64,000 nt of DNA. It comes from Arhodomonas sp051195215. GTDB lineage: Bacteria; Pseudomonadota; Gammaproteobacteria; Nitrococcales; Nitrococcaceae. The notes under the pieces are model-generated. The model was given only the letters and a program-made list of their open reading frames with translations, searched no databases and had not been told where the DNA came from. Each line of letters begins with the position of its first letter. Positions within the stretch are counted from its first letter, which is position 1. A program made the position numbers and the translations under genes. Positions 42,868 to 52,107 of this stretch are shown one piece after another. The stretch is taken from the NCBI RefSeq assembly GCF_051195215.1, contig NZ_JBNAZM010000001.1:62001-126000 (forward strand), in the 5' to 3' direction.

Positions 42868-44139
42868 ATGGACCAGACGAGTGGTCGGTATTTCGCGGAC
42901 GCCGAATACGAGCGGCGTCGGCGGGAAGTGCGCGAACGGATGTCGGAGCGCGGACTGGACGCCGTGCTCATCGCGAGCCCCGAGAACATCAACTATCTCT
43001 CGGGGCTCGATCACATGGGCTACTTCGCCTGTCAGCTGCTCGTCGTCCCCGCCAAGGGCCAGCCTATCCTGATCACCCGGGCGATGGAGCGCGCCGTGGT
43101 CCGCGATCAGGTGCCGGATCTCATTCACGTGGGCTACAGCGACAGCAGCGTGCCGGCGCCGGAGGCCGCGGATGCCAGTGACGACGAGGCGCTGGACCTG
43201 GTGGAGGCCGGCTCCGTGACCCGCGAGCCGAGCCGCCGGCCGGCGGTGGTGCCGTCGGCTGCGGTGAGCGAGACGGTGAAGACACTTCACGATGCCGGTC
43301 TCGCCAGCGGCCACATCGCCGTGGACCAGTCCAGCACGTTCCTGCCCTACGCGGTGCTCAACGGCATCATCGAGGGCACGCCGAACGCGAACTGGGAGGA
43401 CATCGACAATCTGGTCGACGACGTCCGCCTGGTGCAGTCGCCCGAGGAGCTGGCGCTCACCCGGCGTGCGGCGGCGATTTCCGATTCCATGATGCTCTCC
43501 TCCATGGCCGCGGCCGGTGTGGGGGTGAATGCCCGTGAGGTCATGGCTGCAATCTACGATGCCATGTTCCGCCGCGGCGGCACCTACCCGGGCTTCGTGC
43601 CCCTGGTCCGCTCCACGAGCAACCTCGAGCACGAGCACGGGACGTGGGAGGACCGCGAGCTGGTCCACGGCGATCTGCTGTTCCTGGAGATGGCCGGCTG
43701 TGCACGCCGCTACCACGCCCCGATGGGACGGCTGGCGTACGTGGGCGAGGTGCCCTCGGAGGCGCGCAAAATCAACGAGATCTGTCAGGAGGCAATGATG
43801 GCTGCGGCCGATACCATCGGCCCGGGCGTTCTTGCCGCCGACGTCTACGAGAACTGGCACCAGGTGCTGGAGCGCCGCGGTCTGGGCAACTATCATCGCC
43901 ACCACTGTGGCTATTCGGTGGGTATCGGCTACCCGCCGAGCTGGTCCGGTAGTGGTGTGCCGGTGGGCCTGCGTCCGCGTTCGCAGATGCGGCTTCGCGA
44001 GGGCATGGTCTTTCACCTGATGAGCTGGCTGCTACGCTCTGATCAGGGCGATGCATTCCTCTCCGATACCGTCGTCGTCACTGACAAGGGTTGCGAGTTC
44101 CTGACCACGGTGAACCGCGATGTCGCTCTCGTCCGATAA
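42868..44139 (+). CDS. doeA: Ectoine hydrolase-like M24 peptidase-fold protein
   Basis: The 423-aa protein has a creatinase-type N-domain and an M24 catalytic domain (INYLSGLDHMGYFACQLLVV, then LEHEHGTWEDRELVHGDLLF, YHRHHCGYSVGIGYPP, LREGMVFHLMSWLL). This matches DoeA/EutD, which opens ectoine to N-alpha-acetyl-diaminobutyrate. It is slightly longer than the roughly 400 residues usual for DoeA. ATG 42868 has a strong GAGGAGG site 10 bp upstream. The next gene, eutB, overlaps its end by 20 bp, as in other ectoine-degradation clusters. No DoeB deacetylase lies beside it. Confidence 0.88.
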   Translation: MDQTSGRYFADAEYERRRREVRERMSERGLDAVLIASPENINYLSGLDHMGYFACQLLVVPAKGQPILITRAMERAVVRDQVPDLIHVGYSDSSVPAPEAADASDDEALDLVEAGSVTREPSRRPAVVPSAAVSETVKTLHDAGLASGHIAVDQSSTFLPYAVLNGIIEGTPNANWEDIDNLVDDVRLVQSPEELALTRRAAAISDSMMLSSMAAAGVGVNAREVMAAIYDAMFRRGGTYPGFVPLVRSTSNLEHEHGTWEDRELVHGDLLFLEMAGCARRYHAPMGRLAYVGEVPSEARKINEICQEAMMAAADTIGPGVLAADVYENWHQVLERRGLGNYHRHHCGYSVGIGYPPSWSGSGVPVGLRPRSQMRLREGMVFHLMSWLLRSDQGDAFLSDTVVVTDKGCEFLTTVNRDVALVR

Positions 44140-45109
44140 CGCGCCGGAACTGCCAGATCCATCGGCGGTCCGAGAGGCCGCCGAGCGGATCCGGCCATTC
44201 GTGCCCGAAACCCCCAGCGTGCCCGCTCACGATCTGAGCGCGGATTTCGATGCGCCGTTGTGGCTGAAGCTGGAGTCGCTCCAGCGCACCGGCTCGTTCA
44301 AGGTGCGTGGTGCCTGTAACTGGGTCGCTACCGCCACCGAGGCGGAAACCCGCAACGGCCTGATCACCGTTTCCGCGGGCAACCACGCCATGGCCCTGGC
44401 CTGGGCGGCCGCCCAGCAGCAGGTGCCGGTGACGGTGACGGTGGTGATGCCGGAAGGCTCCAGCGAGATGAAGGTGGAGATCACCCGCAGCTTCGGCGCC
44501 GAGGTGATTCTTCACGGCACCATTCAGGAGGCCGTGGCCCTCACCCACCGCTTACGCAGCGAACGCGAGCTGACCCTGGTCCACCCGTACAACAACCCGC
44601 GCATCATGGCCGGTCAGGGCACCACGGGCCTGGAAATGCTCGCCCAGATCCCGGAGCTCCGCCGGGTCATCTGTCCCATCGGCGGCGGCGGGCTGATTTC
44701 CGGGCTGGGGCTGGCGATCCGCGCGCAGCGGCCGGACATTGAGCTCATCGGCGTCGAGCCCAAGGGCGCGGCAACCATGCGTAACGCCTGGGACCACGAC
44801 AGCGCCGATGCCGCTCTCGACCGGGTCGATACCATTGCCAAGAGCCTGGCGCCCGTAATCGTCGGCGACTACACGTACGCTGCGAGCCGGCGGTGGGTCA
44901 ACGACATCGTCACCGTCGGCGATGAGGCGATCGCCGATGCCACCCGGCGGCTCATGCTGCGTGGCCATCTCTACGTCGAGACCGGTGCCGCGGTGGGACT
45001 CGCTGCGTTTATCGAGGGGGTACTTCCGGCCCGCGTCGCCGACGGTGTCACGGCGCTGGTTCTCACCGGCGCCAACATGGACGCCGCCGATGCGCGCAGC
45101 CTGCTTTGA
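44120..45109 (+). CDS. eutB: Threonine-dehydratase-like PLP enzyme, EutB type
   Basis: The 329-aa fold-type II PLP enzyme has the PLP lysine in QRTGSFKVRGA, SAGNHAMALAWAA, the phosphate-binding GGGGLISGL loop and ETGAAVGLAAF. It lies directly behind doeA and matches the place of EutB, a predicted hydroxyectoine-utilisation dehydratase in ehu-eut clusters. A plain threonine or serine/threonine dehydratase role cannot be excluded by sequence alone. It has no regulatory ACT domain. Confidence 0.83.
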   Translation: MSLSSDNAPELPDPSAVREAAERIRPFVPETPSVPAHDLSADFDAPLWLKLESLQRTGSFKVRGACNWVATATEAETRNGLITVSAGNHAMALAWAAAQQQVPVTVTVVMPEGSSEMKVEITRSFGAEVILHGTIQEAVALTHRLRSERELTLVHPYNNPRIMAGQGTTGLEMLAQIPELRRVICPIGGGGLISGLGLAIRAQRPDIELIGVEPKGAATMRNAWDHDSADAALDRVDTIAKSLAPVIVGDYTYAASRRWVNDIVTVGDEAIADATRRLMLRGHLYVETGAAVGLAAFIEGVLPARVADGVTALVLTGANMDAADARSLL

Positions 45110-45114
45110 GGGCC

Positions 45115-45537
45115 CTAAGCGAACATGGCCGCCGGGTCGCGAAAGGCCTTGAACTCGAGGCCGTTACCACTGGGGTCGAGCAGGAAAAACGTTGCCTGCT
45201 CAGCGGGTTGCCCCTGATATCTGATATGCGGCTCGATCAGGAAGTCAGCGCCGGCGTTCTGCAGCCTCTTCACGAGCGCCTGCCACTGCGGCCAGGATAG
45301 CACCAGGCCGAAGTGGGCGACCGGCACCTGGCAGCCGTCCACGTCGTTGGTGGGAAGCGCCGGCATGGTATCAACGCGGTGAGCGCTCAACTGGTGGCCG
45401 TGGAGATCCAGATCCACCCAGTCCGCGGTGCTGCGCCCCTCACGACAGCCCAGGAGCTCTACGTAGAATCGGCGGGTGGCATCGAGATCGATGACCGGGA
45501 AGGCGAGATGGAAAGGCGGTGGCAGCGTCTCGGACAT
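45115..45537 (-). CDS. VOC (glyoxalase/dioxygenase superfamily) protein
   Basis: The 140-aa protein has two VOC beta-alpha-beta modules: FPVIDLDATRRFYVELLG with WVDLDLHGHQL, and HFGLVLSWPQWQALV with QATFFLLDPSGNGLEF. The metal-site His and Glu (HLAF, GLEFK) are present. Substrate is unknown. The start ATG 45537 is preferred over an in-frame ATG eight codons upstream, which has no better site. Confidence 0.8.
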   Translation of the reverse strand: MSETLPPPFHLAFPVIDLDATRRFYVELLGCREGRSTADWVDLDLHGHQLSAHRVDTMPALPTNDVDGCQVPVAHFGLVLSWPQWQALVKRLQNAGADFLIEPHIRYQGQPAEQATFFLLDPSGNGLEFKAFRDPAAMFA

Positions 45538-45608
45538 GTTCTCACTGAGTGTTGACCGCACACTTGGCGGGGACCGTTGCCATGGCCCCCGCCACGCGCC
45601 CGGCGGCG

Positions 45609-46355
45609 TTACATGTAGACACCGCCGTTGACGTTGATCTGCTGACCGGTGATGTAATCCCCGTCGGCGACGAGGAAAACCACCGCGCGCGCGATCTCGT
45701 TGGGCTTGCCGAACCGGCGCATGGGAATCTTGGCGAGAATCTTCTCGCGGATCTCGTCCGGAACCTTGGCCAGCATCTCGGTCTCCGTGAAGCCGGGCGC
45801 GATGGCGTTCACGGTGATGTTGTTCTTGGCGAGCTCCTGCGCCGCGCTCTTGGTGAAAGCGATGATGCCGCCCTTGCTCGCGGCGTAATTGCTCTGCCCG
45901 AAGTTGCCGGCCTGGCCCACGAACGAGCTGATATTCACGATTCGCCCGTAGCTGCGCTCTATCATGCTCGGATAAGCGGCGCTGACCGTATAGTAGACGC
46001 TGTTGAGGTTGGTGTTGATCACCGACTCCCAGTCTTCGTCACTGAGCTTCTTCAGCGTCTTGTCCCGGGTGATGCCGGCATTGTTGACCAGGATGTCGAG
46101 CTGGCCGTAATGCTCGATGGTCTGGTTCACCAGCCCGCGCGCCTGGTTCTTGTCGCTCACGTCCGCCTGCAGCACGAGACACTCGCTGCCGAGCTTGTCG
46201 ATCTCCTCTGCAACCGCCCGGGCCTCGGCTTCGCCTCGGTTATAGTTGATCGCGATCTTCGCGCCGAGTCGCGCCAGCTCGAGCGCGATCTCCTTGCCGA
46301 TACCCCGCGATCCGCCGGTTACCAGGGCAATCTGATTGTCGAGGCGACTGATCAT
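45609..46355 (-). CDS. 3-oxoacyl/acetoacetyl-CoA reductase, FabG/PhaB-like SDR
   Basis: The 248-aa classical SDR has LVTGGSRGIGKEIAL, NNAGI, the catalytic Ser in NISSFVGQAG, YAASKGGIIAF and the C-terminal YITGQQINVNGGVYM of FabG/PhaB-type reductases. The FGQSNYAASK region is like PhaB, so acetoacetyl-CoA reduction for polyhydroxybutyrate is possible, but no phaA or phaC is nearby. The start ATG 46355 has GGGAG 8 bp upstream. The protein has more Lys and Asn than neighbours. Confidence 0.85.
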   Translation of the reverse strand: MISRLDNQIALVTGGSRGIGKEIALELARLGAKIAINYNRGEAEARAVAEEIDKLGSECLVLQADVSDKNQARGLVNQTIEHYGQLDILVNNAGITRDKTLKKLSDEDWESVINTNLNSVYYTVSAAYPSMIERSYGRIVNISSFVGQAGNFGQSNYAASKGGIIAFTKSAAQELAKNNITVNAIAPGFTETEMLAKVPDEIREKILAKIPMRRFGKPNEIARAVVFLVADGDYITGQQINVNGGVYM

Positions 46356-46539
46356 GAGACTCACTCCCTTTTTGGCATGTGGTTGTCAGACCATCCGATG
46401 GCCTTTTGGCGGGTTCCTCCGGAACCGGCCGCCATTGCCGAGTATGGTAGGAAATCATCGTAACGAAAAGGTGACCGCCGCAAGCCGGATTGCAGAGCCC
46501 GCGTACGCTGCGCATCACGCGAGCCTTCGATCCGGTCAA

Positions 46540-47208
46540 TCAGAGGTGTAGCCGCCGCCTTGGTTTCACGGGCAAACGGCCACGCCAGTACTGAATCATG
46601 ACGAAGCCAAAGACCATACCGCCGAGGTGGGCGAAATGCGCGACCCCCGAGAAGGTATTGGTCACCCCTGCCCAGAGCTCGAAGGCTCCGTAGAGAATCA
46701 CGAAGTACTTGGCCTTCATCGGGATCGGTGGAAACAGCAGCATGACCTGCTGGTTGGGGAATAGCATGCCGAAAGCGAGCAGTATCCCGAATACCGCGCC
46801 CGAGGCGCCGACAGTGGGATAGATCATGCCGTCCTGGCTGGCCAGCGTGGCCACCACGAGCTGGATGATGCCGGCTCCCACCAGGCAGACGAGGTAGTAG
46901 GTCGCGAACGGGCGCGTGCCCAGAGCACGCTCGATGGGCACGCCGAACATCCACAGCGCGAACATGTTCACCCCCAGGTGAAACAGCCCGCCGTGGAGAA
47001 AGCCGTAGGTGACGAGCTGCCACGGCGCGAAATCCGGGACCTGCGTGAAGCCGCCGGCCGAGCGCGCCACGTCCGGCGTGCCCAGCGGCCACAACGCGAG
47101 ATCGGTGATCGGAGCCATACCCGCGATCATCTGCCACGCGAACACCAGGGCATTGATGACGAGCAGTACGAAGATGGTCGGCGGCAGATTCGAATCACGT
47201 TGCAGCAT
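46540..47208 (-). CDS. Rhomboid-family intramembrane serine protease
   Basis: The 222-aa integral membrane protein has six hydrophobic segments. The catalytic dyad is visible as GASGAVFG (Ser) and FAHLGGMVFG (His), and HGGLFHLGVNMFALW carries the structural His and Asn of helix 2. Rhomboids cut membrane substrates within the bilayer. Substrates are unknown. Confidence 0.9.
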   Translation of the reverse strand: MLQRDSNLPPTIFVLLVINALVFAWQMIAGMAPITDLALWPLGTPDVARSAGGFTQVPDFAPWQLVTYGFLHGGLFHLGVNMFALWMFGVPIERALGTRPFATYYLVCLVGAGIIQLVVATLASQDGMIYPTVGASGAVFGILLAFGMLFPNQQVMLLFPPIPMKAKYFVILYGAFELWAGVTNTFSGVAHFAHLGGMVFGFVMIQYWRGRLPVKPRRRLHL

Positions 47209-47369
47209 GAAAGCTCCAGAGTTGTTTCCCCGAGGATGATAGCGGTGGCAGGTACCCCGTGGCGAGGCATGGATGGTGCGTCGCCACGGAGGCCCGCCGG
47301 CGCCGTCCGGTCTTGTCGTCGCACCGATCGCACGGTAGCGTCGGTAGTTCTGTCAGCCGGCAATGACCC

Positions 47370-48692
47370 ATGAATCGAGCTCGCGCGCACACGGCAAATC
47401 GGCTCGGCCTCACCGAGCACTCCCTTCGCCCCGCTCTGCTACACGAGGCACATGCCAGGCCATTCGAGGTCCTGGAGGCGCCGCTGCACGTTTCACATCT
47501 GGCGCTCTACACGGGCACCGACAGCGCGAGCCAAGAAGCGGAGCACGTCGCACGGCTGTGCCAGCGCCTTGGCGTGGAGCGCCCCGCCGAAGGCAGCAGC
47601 CACTGCGTGGTAGAAGCACCGGGGTTTCGTCTGAGGTGGGAGCGTCATACCGAGTTTTCCACCTATACGCTGTTCGTGCCGGACCCGCGCAATGCGCCGT
47701 TCGCCCTGCGTGCGGTCGATCTCGCGCCCCAGGGGTGGGTGGCTCAGTTGCCGGGGGAACTGCTCGCTGCGAGTCATCTCAGTCTCGTGCCCGAGGACGC
47801 TGTCGGTTCCCGCGCGGATGCACTGGCGCGGTGGTTCGATCGCGACGCGCTCGCGGGATCGCTGTGTGCCGGCGGCGCCGCCTCGGTGTGGACCGATTTC
47901 CGTTCCGGCGATGACGGCTTCACGCGCTTCGTCGTCCTCGACCGGGGGCTGCGCCCCTCGCAGGCGGGGCGGCTGGTGCAGCGCCTGCTGGAAATCGAGA
48001 CCTATCGCATGATGGCGCTGCTCGCCTTTCCCACGGCTCGCGAGCTCGGCCCGCAGATCGGTTCGATGGAGACCCAGCTCGGCGATCTCACCGACCGCAT
48101 GGCCGAGGTTCAGGCGTTGAGCGATGAGCAGGCGCTGTTGGGCGCGCTCTCACGGCTGTCCGCCGAGGTGGAACATACGATGGCGCGAACCAATTTCCGG
48201 TTCAGTGCCACCGAGGCTTACGGCTCGTTGGTGCGCCGGCGCATCGACGCGTTGCGCGAGCAACGCATCGAGGGGGTGTCCACACTCGCGGAGTTCATGG
48301 AGCGCCGGTTCGCGCCCGCGCTGGCAACCTGCAGCTACATCCGCGATCGCCTCGATCGCCTCTCCCGGCGCGTATCCCGGGCCGCCAATCTGCTGCGTAC
48401 CCGGGTCGACGTAGCGCTGGAAGCGCAGAACCGGGACCTGCTCAAGTCGATGAACCGCCGCGCGCGCCTTCAGCTCAGACTACAGGAGACGGTGGAGGGG
48501 CTTTCCATCGTCATTCTGAGCTACTACACGGTGAGCCTAGTTGGCTACGCGGCCAAGGGTCTGAAAGGCGCGGGTTTTCCGGTGCCTGTGGATGTCGTTA
48601 CCGGCTTGAGTATCCCCGCCGTCGCCGCCATCGTCGCTATCGGCATCCTGCGCCTGCGTCGCGGTGTCGAAAAGGCGGATAATGGTGACTAG
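47370..48692 (+). CDS. DUF3422-family membrane protein
   Basis: The 440-aa protein matches the DUF3422 family: ALLHEAHARPFE at the N-terminus, LRLVQRLLEIETYRMMALLAFPTAREL-like central segment, a long helical region with MNRRARLQLRLQETVEGLS, and two C-terminal membrane helices (SIVILSYYTVSLVGYAAKGL, VVTGLSIPAVAAIVAIGIL). The function is not established. The gene is followed by the TVP38-type gene, whose start is 53 bp after its stop. Confidence 0.85.
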   Translation: MNRARAHTANRLGLTEHSLRPALLHEAHARPFEVLEAPLHVSHLALYTGTDSASQEAEHVARLCQRLGVERPAEGSSHCVVEAPGFRLRWERHTEFSTYTLFVPDPRNAPFALRAVDLAPQGWVAQLPGELLAASHLSLVPEDAVGSRADALARWFDRDALAGSLCAGGAASVWTDFRSGDDGFTRFVVLDRGLRPSQAGRLVQRLLEIETYRMMALLAFPTARELGPQIGSMETQLGDLTDRMAEVQALSDEQALLGALSRLSAEVEHTMARTNFRFSATEAYGSLVRRRIDALREQRIEGVSTLAEFMERRFAPALATCSYIRDRLDRLSRRVSRAANLLRTRVDVALEAQNRDLLKSMNRRARLQLRLQETVEGLSIVILSYYTVSLVGYAAKGLKGAGFPVPVDVVTGLSIPAVAAIVAIGILRLRRGVEKADNGD

Positions 48693-48745
48693 TGCCCAGA
48701 AACGAGAATTCCGGGACACTAGCTTTCGCCACGGAGGTGGCCGCA

Positions 48746-49450
48746 GTGAGCGAGTTTTCTCGCCGATCAATAGCCTGGCGAATCGCACTCGGCCTGGTAC
48801 TGGCGGTGGTCATCGCCGGTGCCTGGCTCTTGACCCCGTTGCGCGACTACGCGGACCTGGAGGCGCTCCTGCTTTTGGGGGCCTACCTGCGCGAGTCGCC
48901 GTGGGGCAACGCCATCGTGATCGCGGCCTTCGTGGTCGCCGGATTGCTGTTCGTGCCCCTGACTGCGCCCGTGGTGGCCACCGCCCTGGTATTCGATCCG
49001 CTGCATGCATTCTGGCTCGCCACGGTAGGCACGCTGATCAGCGCGCTCGCCGGGTTCACCGTCGGACACTTGCTCGGTCACGCGCCGCTGCACTATCTCG
49101 GCGGCCATCTGATCAACCGCATAAGCCGGGGCGCCGGGCGTCACGGCATCATGGTGGTCACCACCCTGCGTCTGGTGCCCATTGCCCATTTCTCGCTGAT
49201 CAACCTGGGTTCTGGCGCCACCCACGTACGCTTGCGCGACTTCTTCATCGGCACGGTGTTCGGCTGCGTGCCCGGCATCGCCGCCATTGCGATCATCGGC
49301 AACGAGGCACGCCAGTTCGCCCGTGACCCCGACCCCTGGAGCCTGCTGTGGCTGACCGGCGTCGGTGTGATCGGCCTGGGCATGCTGCACCTGCTGCGCC
49401 GGCGCATGCGCCGCTACTCCCGGGAACATGGTGAAGACGTGGACTATTGA
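48746..49450 (+). CDS. TVP38/TMEM64-type (VTT-domain) membrane protein
   Basis: The 234-aa integral membrane protein shows the VTT/DedA-like core: GLLFVPLTAPVVATALVF, TVGTLISALAGFTVGHLLG, TTLRLVPIAHFSLINLGSG and FFIGTVFGCVPGIAAIAIIG. The family is linked to lipid handling and membrane homeostasis, with unknown specific role here. GTG 48746 is preferred over an upstream GTG (48692) because GGAGG lies 8 bp before it and the length then fits the family. Confidence 0.82.
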   Translation: MSEFSRRSIAWRIALGLVLAVVIAGAWLLTPLRDYADLEALLLLGAYLRESPWGNAIVIAAFVVAGLLFVPLTAPVVATALVFDPLHAFWLATVGTLISALAGFTVGHLLGHAPLHYLGGHLINRISRGAGRHGIMVVTTLRLVPIAHFSLINLGSGATHVRLRDFFIGTVFGCVPGIAAIAIIGNEARQFARDPDPWSLLWLTGVGVIGLGMLHLLRRRMRRYSREHGEDVDY

Positions 49451-49513
49451 GAAGATTGGTAACTTCCGTGGGGCACCGCCCTACTCTGCCGCTCGTTCGC
49501 CGTAGCGGAAACG

Positions 49514-52087
49514 CTACGACCCATCGGCGGCCGCTCCCGGCGTAGTGGGGTACTCGTGATAGGTGGTCACCCGATACCCCACGGCGGTAACCGCGGTCTC
49601 GAGTCGCGCAACGTCGACAGCCTCCGGCCGATACGTCACGTAAACCTTCTTGGTGCGTGCATCCGCTACGACGCGCTCGACCCCGTTCTCGGACGAGAGG
49701 TAAGCGCTCAGGGTGGCAGCGCAACCGCTGCAGTGCATGTCAGGTATGACGAGCACTGTCGCGCGGGTGCCGTAGGCGGTTTCGGTGGGCGTGGCGGGCG
49801 GCGCCTCGGATCCGGAGCCAAGGCCAAGGGTGACGGGGCCCCTGCTGAGAAGCCACCCGCCGAAGGAGTTCGCCAGCACCAGGGTGACACTCAGCGCCAT
49901 GGCGATCATGGCCCAGGCCGGATGAAGGATGCCGGTGGCTGCCGTGGGCACGCCCACACCGTTGAAGAAGAACGCCAGCCACAGGTTCTGCACGGTCTTG
50001 CGGTAGCTCAGTCGCCCGATCGCGCGGGCCTCGGGCACAGCGGCCAAGCGCTCGCCGATGATCACGACGTCCGAGGACTCGATGGCGATGTCCGTGCCGG
50101 CGCCAATGGCGATGCCCACCTGCGCCTGCGTGAGCGCCGGCGCATCGTTGATACCGTCGCCGACCATGGCCACCAGCGCGCCGCGCTGCTGGAGCTCGCG
50201 TACCACTTCGGCCTTGTCCTGCGGCAGGATCTCGGCGTGGACCTCGTCGATGCCCACCTCGCCGGCGACCGCGTCGGCGGTGCGGCGACTGTCGCCGGTG
50301 AGCATGACCACGGTCACGCCGCGGACCTTGAGCTCGGCGATGGTCTTCCTTGCGTCCGGCTTCACGGTATCGGCGATGGCCAGGAGGCCGGCGAGCGCGC
50401 CATCGACGGCGACGAGGACGGCGGTATGCGCGTGCGTCTCGTGCTCGGCCAGGCGCTTGGCGGCGGCTTCCACGTCGATGCCCTCGGCACCCAGGTAGCG
50501 ACTCGTGCCGACGATGACCTGATGCCCTTCCACGCGGGCGCGCACCCCCCGGCCGGCGAGCGCCTCGAAGTCTGCCGGTTCGGGCGGCTCCAGGCCCTCC
50601 TCGTCGGCGGCCTCGGCGATCGCCTGTGCCAGGGGGTGCTCGGAGGCAGCTTCGGCGCCGCCGGCCAGGCGCAGCAGAGCGTCACGCGAGAATGCTCCGA
50701 GCGGTTCGACGGCAACCAGGCGGGGCTTGCCTTCCGTGATGGTGCCGGTCTTGTCCAGCACCACGTGGGTGATGTCCTTGAGCACCTGGAAGGCCTCGCC
50801 AGAGCGCATGAGGATGCCGCGCTCGGCGGCCATGCCGCCGCCGCGGATGAGCGCCAGCGGTGTGGCCATGCCCAGCGCGCAGGGATAGCCCATGACCAGC
50901 ACCGTCACCGCCGCGTAGATCGCCGTCACCCATTGCGGGCCCGCGCCCCAGGCCAGCGGGGCGAGCGACCAGACCAGCAGCGCCGCCCCCGAGACGGTAA
51001 GCACCGTCGGCACGTAGTAAAGCAGCACCCGGTCCACCAGCACGATGATGCCGGGCTTGAGCGCCTTGGCCTCCTCCACGTGACGGGCGACCTGCTGCAG
51101 GAAGCTGTCCTCGCCGACCCGGGTGACGCGGATCAGCAGCGTTCCGTTCTGGTTGACGCTGCCCCCGATCGCCTCATCGCCGGCGCGTTTCTCTGTCGGG
51201 ATGGGCTCGCCGGTGACGAGGGACTGGTCCACGGCGCTGACGCCGTCCTCGACCACGCCGTCCACCGGGATGCGGTCCCCCGGGCGCACCCGCACGCGGT
51301 CGTCGACGGCGATCTCCTCCAGCGGCACCTCGCGCTCCTCGCCGTCGCGCACGAGCCGCGCGGTGGCCGGCTGCATCTCCAGCAGCCGCCGCACGCTCTC
51401 CGAGGCCTTGGTGCGTACGACCAGCGATACGTAGCCGGAGAGCAGGTGATAGGCGGTGAGAAAGACCACCACGCCGAAGAAATCCACCGCGGGAAAGCCC
51501 ACCAGCCCGTACCAGCCGAGCGGCGGCAGCGGCGCGCCGAGCACGCCGCCGATGTAGGCGCCGATAGCGCCGACGCTGAGCAGCACGTGCTGATTGGTGA
51601 TGCCGCGCCACGCCGCGCCCCAGGCCATGCGGGCGATGCGCCGGCCGTTCCAGGCGAAGACATAGGTGGCGATCGCCCAAGCGGCCCAGACGTGCCAGTC
51701 GCGCATGAGCCACCAGTCGAGCCACATGGCGGCCATGGCGAGGAACATCACCACCGCGAAGCCGGCGGCGGAGAGGAGATCGTTGCGCTCCTTGCGCTTG
51801 AGCTCGAGCTGCTCGTCGAAGGCGCCCACCTTGCGAGGGTCGCGCACGATGTAGCCCAGTGCCTTGAGCGTGTGCGTGATCCGGTCGACGCTCGTCTCCG
51901 CTGGCCGGTAGCGGATGAGCGCCTCCTCGTGGGCGAGGGAGACGTGGACCTCGTCCACTCCCTTGTCGCGGCTGAGGCCACGCTCGATGGCGTTGGCGCA
52001 GAAGCTGCAACTCATGCCGCCGATCTTGAGCTGCAGGCTCTCCCTGGCGCCGGGCCGTGCGGCTTCCCCCATGGGTGTCTCGACCAT
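49514..52087 (-). CDS. P1B-type heavy-metal ATPase with N- and C-terminal HMA domains and a YPC motif
   Basis: The 857-aa pump has an N-terminal metal-binding domain (GGMSCSFC, C27 and C30), eight predicted membrane helices, TGEPIP (residues 292-296), phosphorylation site DKTGT (445-449), the HP motif in SEHPLAQAI and hinge GDGINDAPA. The membrane metal site reads YPCALGMATP (401-410) instead of CPC, the usual copper/silver motif. A second HMA domain with DMHCSGCAATL sits at the C-terminus. It is the last gene of the MerR-led operon, 20 bp after the previous gene. The metal is uncertain: copper-like, mercury and other ions are all possible. Confidence 0.88.
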   Translation of the reverse strand: MVETPMGEAARPGARESLQLKIGGMSCSFCANAIERGLSRDKGVDEVHVSLAHEEALIRYRPAETSVDRITHTLKALGYIVRDPRKVGAFDEQLELKRKERNDLLSAAGFAVVMFLAMAAMWLDWWLMRDWHVWAAWAIATYVFAWNGRRIARMAWGAAWRGITNQHVLLSVGAIGAYIGGVLGAPLPPLGWYGLVGFPAVDFFGVVVFLTAYHLLSGYVSLVVRTKASESVRRLLEMQPATARLVRDGEEREVPLEEIAVDDRVRVRPGDRIPVDGVVEDGVSAVDQSLVTGEPIPTEKRAGDEAIGGSVNQNGTLLIRVTRVGEDSFLQQVARHVEEAKALKPGIIVLVDRVLLYYVPTVLTVSGAALLVWSLAPLAWGAGPQWVTAIYAAVTVLVMGYPCALGMATPLALIRGGGMAAERGILMRSGEAFQVLKDITHVVLDKTGTITEGKPRLVAVEPLGAFSRDALLRLAGGAEAASEHPLAQAIAEAADEEGLEPPEPADFEALAGRGVRARVEGHQVIVGTSRYLGAEGIDVEAAAKRLAEHETHAHTAVLVAVDGALAGLLAIADTVKPDARKTIAELKVRGVTVVMLTGDSRRTADAVAGEVGIDEVHAEILPQDKAEVVRELQQRGALVAMVGDGINDAPALTQAQVGIAIGAGTDIAIESSDVVIIGERLAAVPEARAIGRLSYRKTVQNLWLAFFFNGVGVPTAATGILHPAWAMIAMALSVTLVLANSFGGWLLSRGPVTLGLGSGSEAPPATPTETAYGTRATVLVIPDMHCSGCAATLSAYLSSENGVERVVADARTKKVYVTYRPEAVDVARLETAVTAVGYRVTTYHEYPTTPGAAADGS

Positions 52088-52107
52088 CGTCGCGGCCTTC
52101 CAATGGC

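Noticed and set aside
49501..49518. CGTAGCG-GAAA-CGCTACG hairpin overlapping the ATPase stop codon
   Set aside because: A 7-bp stem with a stable tetraloop but no T-tract and coding overlap; too little to call a terminator.
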